This document shows positions 53,801 through 62,300 of a stretch of 64,000 nt of DNA, piece by piece. Both the position numbers and the translations under genes were made by a program. This DNA is from Nioella sp. MMSF_3534. Its GTDB lineage: Bacteria; Pseudomonadota; Alphaproteobacteria; Rhodobacterales; Rhodobacteraceae. The stretch is taken from positions 62,001-126,000 of the forward strand of contig NZ_JASHJX010000001.1 in NCBI RefSeq assembly GCF_030732985.1, given 5' to 3'. The notes under the pieces are model-generated. The model made no database searches. It was not told the origin of the DNA and saw nothing but the letters and a program-made list of their open reading frames with translations. Position 1 is the first letter of the stretch, and every line of letters starts with the position of its first letter.

Positions 53801-55378
53801 GAACATCTGGTGGATGCAGCGGGCGCGGTCATAGTCCGTTTCCGTCGCGTTCCAGTCATGGATCAGCTTCTTCCGCTCGCATTCAGGCACGATGGATAGA
53901 TCGGCAACGAGGGTGGTTGGGTCCGCCTGCAACACGTGTTCCAGCCGGGCGGCGATGAGGTCGAGTTCTTGGGCCGTGACGCGGGCGGCATCGGCGGTGA
54001 GCGTCTGGCCGTCCTCGGACAGGCAAAGCGCCGCGCCGGGAACCTCCCCGATGGCGAAATCGGGAATCGGCAGCCCGGACAGGCCGGGGATGCGCGCGGG
54101 CAGATCGGCAGCGAAGGGGCCCTTGGCGCGGGCAACCTCCAGCCGTTCGGCAAAGCGCGCCTCGGCCTTGGCCACGCTGCCCTCCGGGTCGATGGCAACC
54201 GGCACCCACGGGGTCAGATAGCCGGGGCATGTGATCGGCAGTCCGAGCGCGAGGTCGACGGCCCCGCCCTCGCCCTTGCGCAGGGCCAGCAGCGCGAACC
54301 GGGCAAGGGCCTGCGTGGCGGAAAGCGACGAGGGCAGCGTGACCCGACGGGTCGCTTTCCCCTCACCCGATCCCGGATGGAAGGTGAAAGTCGCGGGCTG
54401 CATGGCCTCGAGCCGCTTGCGCCAGAAGCCTTCCGCAGGGGCGGCGGCGGCGATGGCGGCGCTGATCGCGGCGCGGTCCTGTGCCAGCGGCAGGCGGGTG
54501 CCAGCGGCAAGGTGATCGGCAAGGATCACCGGCGCCCCGTCAACAGACCGCATTCCGCCCAGCCTCACGGCGCCGCCCGGAACGGCCACGGTCGCGGTGC
54601 CGCCGGTGACCTCCATAACCTCGCCGGGCGCGCCTGTGCCCTCGACCGGCTCCGCGCTGCCGACCAGCAGAATCTCGCGGCCGGTGTCGAGTTTCGGGCA
54701 GGCAAGCGGGTTCCAGTATCCGCCATGATCCAGTGCATGAACAATGGCCGCGATCTCATTGGCTGATTTGAAAAAATCCAGAAGAGCCGCCGCCTCTGGC
54801 CGAGCATCGCGGGCAAAGTAGCTGCGGTGCGACAGGTCCTGCGCCGTGCCCTCTGCGCGCCCCTCGGCAAGTGCGGCGATCACCTCGCCAAAGCTGTCCA
54901 GCGCGGCGGCGTAGCACTTGGTGTTAAGCGTCAGCGCGGTTTCCCCCGGCGCGATGTCGATGCGGCGCTGCGCCAGGATATTGCCCTCGTCTACGCCGCC
55001 CGCGATCCGGTGCCAGGTGATGCCATGGGTGGTTTCGCCCTTCAGCAACGCCCAGACCGGGGCGTTGAGCCCGGCATAGGCGGGCAGCGGCCCGTCATGG
55101 AAATTGACCGCGCCCTTGGCGGCCATGGACAGCAGGTCGGCGGGAAGGATATCGAGGTTCGCAATGGAAAAAATCCATTCGAATTCAATTCCCTGCAACC
55201 GGTCCTTCAACCCGCTTCCCGGTGCGATCAGCGTCACGCCCTCCGCCTCGGCCCAGGCCCGGAATTCTGGGCAACGCGTGACAACGGCGCGGATCGGGTG
55301 GCCAGTGCCCGCCAGCATTTTCGCGCAGTTCAGTGCCAGCGTATCGTGGCCGATGATGAGCGAGGAAAACAGGGACAT
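50819..55378 (-). CDS. NRPS: formyltransferase, C-like remnant, adenylation with inserted luciferase-like monooxygenase, PCP
   Basis: A 1519-aa protein. Residues 1 to about 290: formyltransferase with N-F-H-D-G-P-L-P near 92-100 and a G-G-V-D-E-G-N catalytic Asp segment. About 305-500: part of a condensation-like region without HHxxxDG. About 510-1370: adenylation domain, A3 Y-T-S-G-S-T-G-R-P-K-G near 664, A4 S-F-D-I-S-V-L-E near 715, A5 Y-G-P-T-E-T-T near 1186. Between A4 and A5, about 755-1105, is an FMN-dependent luciferase-like monooxygenase of the MupA/Atu3671 type (F-S-L-F-Y-W-G-N start; W-T-P-E-R-H-F-H-A-F-G-G). PCP serine in F-D-L-G-G-H-S-L-L near 1435. The predicted substrate is glycine (D-I-L-Q-M-G-M-I-W, hand alignment). 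Confidence 0.93.
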   Translation of the reverse strand: MSLFSSLIIGHDTLALNCAKMLAGTGHPIRAVVTRCPEFRAWAEAEGVTLIAPGSGLKDRLQGIEFEWIFSIANLDILPADLLSMAAKGAVNFHDGPLPAYAGLNAPVWALLKGETTHGITWHRIAGGVDEGNILAQRRIDIAPGETALTLNTKCYAAALDSFGEVIAALAEGRAEGTAQDLSHRSYFARDARPEAAALLDFFKSANEIAAIVHALDHGGYWNPLACPKLDTGREILLVGSAEPVEGTGAPGEVMEVTGGTATVAVPGGAVRLGGMRSVDGAPVILADHLAAGTRLPLAQDRAAISAAIAAAAPAEGFWRKRLEAMQPATFTFHPGSGEGKATRRVTLPSSLSATQALARFALLALRKGEGGAVDLALGLPITCPGYLTPWVPVAIDPEGSVAKAEARFAERLEVARAKGPFAADLPARIPGLSGLPIPDFAIGEVPGAALCLSEDGQTLTADAARVTAQELDLIAARLEHVLQADPTTLVADLSIVPECERKKLIHDWNATETDYDRARCIHQMFEAQAAKTPDATALIFEGERLSYAALNARANRVAHALAGMGVRRGDLVGLHVRRSADLLIGAIAIHKAGGAYVPLDPDYPADRVALYVEDSGARVILTEAALTPHLPPHQAQVLEIDRDPRIAAAPDTNPDSGVTPEDLAYLIYTSGSTGRPKGVMIEHRNVSNFFTGMDARIDHATGGVWLAVTSLSFDISVLELFWTLARGFTVVISGDENRTLVSNGRIGQTGRGMEFSLFYWGNDDGVGRDKYTMLLEGAKFADQNGFCAVWTPERHFHAFGGPYPNPSVTGAAVAAVTKNIGVRSGSVVAPLHHPARIAEEWAVIDNLTNGRAALGIASGWQPHDFVLRPENTPPNNKPAMYEAINTLRALWRGEEVAFPMADGTEHKVLTQPRPVSKELAIWVTTAGNPDTWREAGEIGANVLTHLLGQSIDEVGDKIRIYHDALRAGGRDPADHTVTLMLHSYLASDRDQAREVARGPMKDYLRSAAGLIKQFAWAFPAFKKPKGVNNPMQLDLGILSEEELEAILDFAFERYFNDSGLFGTVEDALDRVEQLKRIGVDEIACLIDYGIERQKVLDGLRPIAEVLKRANAGDALAEDDFSIAAQIIRHGVTHLQCTPSMARMLVGNDEAKMALARVKNLMVGGEALPGSLVAELQAATDAHIENMYGPTETTIWSTTQTATGGEGITGVGTPIANTQVYVLDEAMQPVPIGVPGELFIGGEGVARGYWQRPDLTAERFLDDPFKPGNRVYRTGDLVRWRADGGLDFLGRADHQIKLRGYRIEMGEIETQIDAVPGVRQSVVIPREDTPGNVQLAGYYLETAPVDPAAIRAHLAAELPAHMVPAHLVRLDAFPLTPNKKIDRKALPAPRARAVTPSNVTPITTQASTAGRIAAIWTKILGVEGIGPQDHFFDLGGHSLLAVQAHREIKGELGAERLSITDIFRFPVLSALAEEVDRLTRGEQQEPDPQAPPPSPERAINRAEAMSRRRQMRAARAGRG

Positions 55379-55381
55379 GGA

Positions 55382-56380
55382 TCAACCTCCGGTCAGGCGG
55401 GCGGCGCGGTCGCCGCCGCGTGTGGCCCCGGGTCGGGGCGCTGAAAACTCGTGTGAAATCAAACTGCGCAGGAAGCGCGGCGGGTCTGCGGGCTTGCGGC
55501 CCGTCAGCAGGCAACGCAGCCGGTGCAGCAGAGCGCCCGCGACATGGGCCGCCGTGGCCAGACGCGCATAGGCGCGGCCATGGGTCTTCTCGAAATAGTG
55601 GCGGCGCGAGTCGAACCAGTAGCCCGGAACCTCCTGCCATTCCTTCATGCCGGTTGAGGCCGACCCGATATGCGTGACGGAGCTTTCCCGAACGAAATCC
55701 GTTGGATACCCGGCGTTCTTCGCGCGATGACACAGGTCGGTTTCCTCGAAATAGAGGAAGAACCTCTCATCGAAGAGGCCGACTTCCTCCAAAACCTCCA
55801 TCCGCATCATCAGGCTCGCGCCCGCCAGCCAGTCGACCCGCGTGGTCTGCTCCGGGATCGGCACCGGCACCGCCCGGTTGCGCAGCCAGCGGCTGACCGG
55901 GCCAAGGCGCACGGCCCCTTCGAATTCGCTCGCGATCGAGGGAAAGCGGAAGGTGGTCAGGTGCGGATCGCCCTCGGGCCCGTGAATGTAGCTGCCTGCG
56001 AACCCAGTCTCGGGATGCGCCTGCAAATGATCCAGCAACGCGCGGATCGCGCCCGCGTCGGGGAAGGCGTCGGAGTTCAGGATATAGACATAGTCCGGGC
56101 GGCTGCCATCCGACAGGCCAGCCCGGATGCCCACGTTGTTGCCCGCCCCGAAGCCGCCATTGCGGCCTGCGTCGATCACGCGGGTGCGGGGCCAGGCGCG
56201 GTCCGCGACCACACCGGCCATCCGCTCGAAGGATCCATCGCGGGAATCGTTGTCGACGATCACCAGCTCGCCCCCGATGCCCTCCATCTCCCGCAGAGCG
56301 GTTTCGGCGGCGCGCAGGGTCATGTCGGCGGTGCGCCAGTTCAGCACCACGGTCAGAAGTTTGGGATCACTCGGCGGCAT
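55382..56380 (-). CDS. Family 2 glycosyltransferase (rhamnosyltransferase-like) inside the PKS-NRPS operon
   Basis: A 332-aa GT2 of the WbbL type: V-V-L-N-W-R near the start, V-D-N-D-S-R-D-G near 40, G-R-N-G-G-F-G-A-G-N-N near 72, I-L-N-S-D-A near 98, and the metal/acceptor region Y-F-E-E-T-D-L-C near 205. Such enzymes commonly transfer rhamnose from dTDP-rhamnose. It starts at the ATG 56380, inside the PKS gene (14-nt overlap), and ends 3 nt before the NRPS start. Its place between the two megasynthase genes suggests it glycosylates their product. The sugar donor is inferred, not shown. Confidence 0.9.
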   Translation of the reverse strand: MPPSDPKLLTVVLNWRTADMTLRAAETALREMEGIGGELVIVDNDSRDGSFERMAGVVADRAWPRTRVIDAGRNGGFGAGNNVGIRAGLSDGSRPDYVYILNSDAFPDAGAIRALLDHLQAHPETGFAGSYIHGPEGDPHLTTFRFPSIASEFEGAVRLGPVSRWLRNRAVPVPIPEQTTRVDWLAGASLMMRMEVLEEVGLFDERFFLYFEETDLCHRAKNAGYPTDFVRESSVTHIGSASTGMKEWQEVPGYWFDSRRHYFEKTHGRAYARLATAAHVAGALLHRLRCLLTGRKPADPPRFLRSLISHEFSAPRPGATRGGDRAARLTGG

Positions 56381-59300
56381 GGCTGCCCTCCCAGGCCTGC
56401 GCCACCAGCCGCGCGCGGTCGGCGGCCTCAATCACCTTGCCCATGCGGGCGGCCAGCACCCGCACATTGGGTTCCAGCACCATGGAATCGTGGTCGCCCG
56501 GCACTTCGAAGACCTTCAGCTCCGGCGCCCATTCCGACCAGTCGTTGTCATGGGTCACATAGGCACGTTCCGAGTTCACCAGCCGCGCTTCGGCAAGCTG
56601 CCACTTGCCCACCAATGGCGGACGGAACAGCGTCAGCGGCCCGTGCCACGGTTGCAAATGATAGCTGGCAACCGACTCCAGGAAAGCCGCCTCGATCGCA
56701 GCATTGTGGAACACTGGGCTATCGCCCGCATCGTCCTGCTTCTGGCGCCGCTTGGCGAATTCCCACCGGATGCGGCGGGCGAGCCATGTGAACGGGTAGG
56801 CAAAGCCGCCTGCTTTCAACTCCTGCATCTGGATGGCGATGCGGTCGGCGCGCGTCAGTTCCCGGCGCTGCGGCAGGGGCGTGTCGAGCATGATGAGCGC
56901 GGCCACCTCCTCGCCTTCCGCCGTCAGCTGCTGCGCGATTTCATAGGCGGTGATGCCACCGCCCGAGAAACCGCCGAGCATGTAGGGCCCCTGCGGCTGC
57001 ACCTGCCGGATTTCCGCGATGTAGTCGCGTGCCGCTTCCTTGACGGAGCGGTGCGGTTCGTCCTCTCCGAACAGCCCCCTGGCCTGCATCCCGTAGAAGG
57101 GCCGGTCATGGCCCAGAAGATGCGCAAGATGGCGCAGGTTCAGCACGTTGCCGAACATGCCCGCGACGAGGAAGAACGGCGTTTTCGGCCCTCCCTCCCC
57201 CTGATGCATCGGCACCAGATGGGTGAAGCGGCGGGCAGGGTCTTCACGTTTCGGGGTGTCTTCGCCGGGATCGGCGCTGATCCCCTGTGCCTCGACCAGA
57301 CCGGCGATCTTGCGAATCGTGGGCGCCTCGAAGAGGACCGAGATGGGGAAGTCCACCGCCCATGTCTTCTTGATCATGGCGAAGAGGCGAACGGCGATGA
57401 GGGAATGCCCCCCGAGGTCGAAGAAACTGTCCTCCGCCCCGACCTGCGCCACGCCCAGAAGGTCGCGCCAGAAGCCTGCGAGCGTTTCTTCGATAGGCCC
57501 TTCGGGGTCCACGAAGTCGCTGTCCAATTCCGGTCGCTCGAACCCATGGCTCGCCTGCGCCTCCTCGGTCTCGGTTCCCGCCTGCGCGATCAGCGCGTCA
57601 AGGTCGAGCGAGGAGATCAGCACCTGCGGCAGCGGGCTTGCCAAGGCCTTCAGGAAGGCCTCCGCGCCTTCCTCAGGCCGGATGCCCTGCGCAATGTTGT
57701 GGCGCAGCCGTTCCTCTGCAGGCGACAGCGGGCGCGGGCCCTCTGCCTCGGCCTGTTTCGCGGGCGCGGCGGCGAAGGCGATGTTGCCCACAAGGCGGCG
57801 GATCGTGAAGCCCGCGATCTCCACGCAGACGGTGCCATCGGGGGCCGCGAGGGCGATGTTAAAGCTTGCGGTCTGGTCCGATGCCCGGTTGTCGCCCGCG
57901 TTGCGGACGTAGGACACCACGTCCGACGGCAGCGCCCGGTAGACCTTGACCGAGGCATAGTTGACCGGCACCCACAGCGCATCGGGGCGGTAGCCCTCGA
58001 TCAGTTCCATCGCCCATCCGGTGGAAAGATCCACCAACCCCGGCGGCAGGCGCCAGCGGGCGTCATGGCGGTCGAGCGACAGGCGTGCCAGCCCCTCGCC
58101 CTGCCCAAGACGGGTTTCGCGCAGCACGCGCCAGCCGGGGCCGAAGCGCAGATGCGCCTCCTGCGGGGAGGTGAGGCTTGCGCCCGGTTCAGCGCGGGTG
58201 GCCGTGCCCATGCGGGCTTCCAACGCCGGGATATCCAGCGGCGCGGGCGGGTCCATCGGCAGAAGGCGGATATCCGCCTCGGCATTCACGTCCCACCCCG
58301 CGCCCTCGGGCGCGCTTTCGACGCGAAGCCCATAGCCCTGATCGCTGCGCGGCAGGGTCAGGCGGATGCGGGTGGTCTGGCCGTCTTCGGTGCGCAGGGG
58401 GCGCAGGAACCACAGATCGCGGATCTCGAACGGGCGGTCTTCGCCCTGCCCCTCCAAAGCCTCGGCCACCAGTTCCAGATAGCCGGTACCGGGCAGCAGC
58501 GCGTCGCCCGCCTTGGTCCGGTGCTGGTCCAGAACCCACCGGCTTTCGGGCCGCCACTGGGCCTCGAACCGGCGATTGCCATCGGCGTCGAAGCCGGCAG
58601 TATCCAGCAGGGGCAGCGTCACGGGCACCGGCGCGGGCGGCTCGGCCTCTCGCGCCAGCATCGCCTCGGCGGCCATGCCCACGCCCGACCAGATGCCCCA
58701 GTCGATGGCCAGCACCCGCGTCTTGCCACCGCTGCGCGATTTGGCAAAGGCGTTGAGGTAGTCGTTTGCGGCCACGTAATCCACCTGCCCCGCAGGAGCG
58801 GTCGCGGTAGAGCTGGAGGAGAAGAGCACCATCCAGTCGAGCGTGCCATCGGGGAAGAGCGTATCGAGCACCTGCGTGCCGTGGATCTTCGGCGTGAAGA
58901 CCTCTTCGATACTGGTCGCCGACTTCGCCAGGATAGGCGCGTCGTCGATGACGCCCGCCGCGTGGATCACGCCGTTTATTGCGCCGAACGTCGCCTCGGC
59001 CTTTGCCACGGCGGCGCGCATGTCCTCGACGTTGGAGACATCGGCGGCGAGCGGCAGCACCGCGCCCCCGGCGGATTCCAGCCGTTCCACCGCGCGGATG
59101 CGGGCGGCGGTGCGGTCCGTGGGCGCGGCGTTTTTCAGCAGCGTCTGCCAACGGTCGCGCGGCGGCAGGCCGGTGCGGGAAACAAGCACGATCCTGGCCT
59201 TGTGGCGACGGATCAGCTCTTCGGCCACGCTCGTGCCGATGCCGCCATAGCCACCCGTCAGCAGCACGGTTGCGCCTTCGCGGATATCGAGCGTGTCAGC

Positions 59301-62300
59301 CTCGGGCAGGTTCACGCGATTCCAGCCCTGTTCATACCGTTTGCCCGCGCGGATCGCGGCGACACGGCTTGCGGGGTCGGACAGTAGTTCCTCTAGCACT
59401 GGCAGAGGATCAGGCCGGTCCACGTCCAGCACCGCGACCGACACACCGGGGAATTCCCGTGGGATCACCCTCGCAGGCCCCATGATCGTGGATTTCGACG
59501 GGTACGGCAGCGGCTCGGCGCGGACCTGCGCGGCACCGTTCGTGACCACGTCGATATGCAGAGCCCCCTGCCCGTCATCGGCCCATGCCTGCGCAAGGTA
59601 GAAGAGCGACCAGAACCCCTGTTCCTGCATCCGGTGGAAGAAGCTCGATCCGGGACGGTGCTGTTCCCCTTGGGTCAGCAACCACAGTTGCGCGATGCGG
59701 GTGGGAAGCTTGCCTTCTTCGGAAAGCGCGCGCAGCAGTTGGTCATAGCCCTCCCGACCCCTCTCGGGCGGCAGCACAAAGCCAGTTTTCGTGCGCGCGA
59801 AGGCATCGCCGGGGGTGACTAGATTCACGGGATGGCCAGCGGCGCGCAACCGATCGGCCAATGTGCCGGCGACGCCGGTCTCATCCGCAAAGATCAGCCA
59901 GCTTTCCCGCGCGGCGTCCGACAGATCGCCCGCAACATCCACCTCGCAAGGCGCGTAGGTCGGCCGCCAGACGGGTTTCCAGCCCCAATTCGCGGGGTCA
60001 TCTTCTCGCATCAGCCAGTCACTTGAGACCTCAAGCTGCGGCTCGGCGCGTTCGATGAAGTAGGGGCTTTTCTGGAAGGCATAAGTGGGCAGCACCACGC
60101 GGCTCCTGCGCGCCTCACCCCAGTACTGGCCCCAGTCGAACTGACCGCCAACGGCCCAGATGCGGCCCAGGGTGGCCAGGAAATAGGCATCATCTGCGGT
60201 GTCGTCATCGGGGTGACGAAGGGAGTTGATGACCTGGTTGGCGTCTATCTTCGGATGCTGACCGGCCAGCGAGGTCAGCGCCTTGCCGGGGCCGACTTCG
60301 AGGTAAACGCGCGAAGGCGTCTCCGCGAGCGTCGCCAACCCGTCCGCAAACCGCACCGCGCCGCGCAGGTGGCTGACCCAGTAGTCGGGGCTTTGCGCCT
60401 CGGCATCGGTCAGGATCTGGCCCGTGCGGTTGGAGATCACGGGGATCTGCGGGGCATTCAGAGTGATCGAGCGCAGGTAATCCCCGAACCGGTCCAGAAC
60501 CGGATCGAGCAGCCTCGAATGCGCCGCGATGTTGATGGCGATGCGCTGGCAGTGGATGTCCTCGGCCTCTAGCCGCTCGGCCAGCCGGTCCAACGCCGCA
60601 TCCGCCCCGGAGGCGACGCACATCTCGGGGCCGTTCACCACGGCAAGATCGAGATCGTCGCCCAAATAGGGGGCCAGCGCCTCGGGGCTGAGGGCCACGG
60701 ACAGCATCCCGCCCGGTTCGACCGAATCCATCAGCTGCCCGCGCAGGTGGACAAGGCCGATGCAATCCTCGAATGACATCACGCCAGCCAGACAAGCGGC
60801 AGTGTTTTCGCCCATGGAATGGCCAATGAGCGCCTTCGGCTCCACCCCCCAGCTCATCCACAACTGCGCCAGCGCATATTCCACGATCATGATCAGCGGC
60901 AGTTGGACGGAGGGCGTTTTCAGCCGCTCATTCGCGGCACCCTCATCGCCTGGTTCCGGCAGCCACAGGGCACGAATGTCGAAATCGAGCTTGGGTTCCA
61001 GCACCTCCAGCCCGCGATCCATCCAGTCTGCGAAGACCGGCTCGGTCTCATAGAGATCGCGCGCCATGCCCGCATATTGCGCACCCCCGCCGGGGAACAT
61101 GAAGGTTATCTCGGGGCTGTCGCTGACGAGTGTATGCGTGAACACCCGGCGCGGATCGTTCTCGCGCAGGGCGGCGGCCGCTTCCTCGGGCGTTTCGGCC
61201 ACGACCACGCGGCGCCGTTCGAAGGCTTTGCGGCCCTCCTTCAGAGTCCAGGCCACGTCGGCAAGGTCTTCGTCCGGGTTCGCCTCCAGATGCGTGGCCA
61301 GCCGGTCTGCATTCCCCTCCAGCGCGGATTTTCCGCGCGCGGACAGGCAGAGCAGCTGGAACGGAAAATCGGACTGCTCCGACGCCACGCGCGCGGGCGC
61401 TTCCTCCAGCACGACATGGGCGTTGGTGCCGCCCACGCCGAGAGAATTGACGCCCGCCCGCGCCGGGTGGTCGGTGCGGGGCCAGTCGGTCAGCCGGTCG
61501 TTCACCAGAAACGGCGAGCCCTCGAAGCCAATCGCCGGGTTCGGCTTTTCATAGCCCAGAGAGGGCGGAATCTGCCGGTGATGCAGCGAAAGCGAGGCCT
61601 TGATCAGGCTCGCCACCCCCGCCGCCGTGTCCAGATGCCCGATATTGGTCTTGACCGAGCCAATCCGGCAGGTGCCCACGGCTTTGGTCGTCCGGCGGAA
61701 CGCATCGGTCAGCGCCGCGACCTCGATGGGATCGCCCAGATAGGTGCCGGTGCCGTGGCATTCGACATAGTCGACGGTATCGGCACGCACGCCCGCCAGC
61801 GCCTGCGCCTCGGCAATCGCCTCGGCCTGCCCGCCGACGGAGGGCGCGAGATAGCCCGCCTTGTCAGCGCCATCATTGTTCACCGCCGAGCCCTTGATTA
61901 TGGCCCAAATATGATCGCCATCGGCAATGGCATCGGCTGCCCGGCGCAGCACCACGCAGCCCGCGCCCGAGCCGAAGACCGTGCCTTGCGCGCGATGGTC
62001 GAAGGCGTGGCAATGGCCGTCGGGCGACAGGATCTCGCCCTCCTTGAAGAGGTAACCGCGCGCATGCGGCAACTCGATCGTCACCCCCCCCGCCAGCGCC
62101 ATGTCGCATTCCCCCATCAACAGCGCCTGGCAGGCGTAGTGGGTCGCCACAAGCGAGGTGGAACAGGCGGTCTGAAGGTTGATCGAGGGGCCGTGCAGAT
62201 CAAAGATATGGCTCACCCGCGTGGCCATGAAATCCTTGTCATTGCCGGTATGACGCAGCAGGAACATGCCGGTCTGATCCACCAGATCGCGGTTGGAACA

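Noticed and set aside
56127-59387. 1086-aa and neighbouring long frames opposite the PKS (also 60819-62753)
   Set aside because: Antisense shadows of intact KS, AT, KR and DH domains. Composition is Arg/Gly/His-rich and lacks domains.
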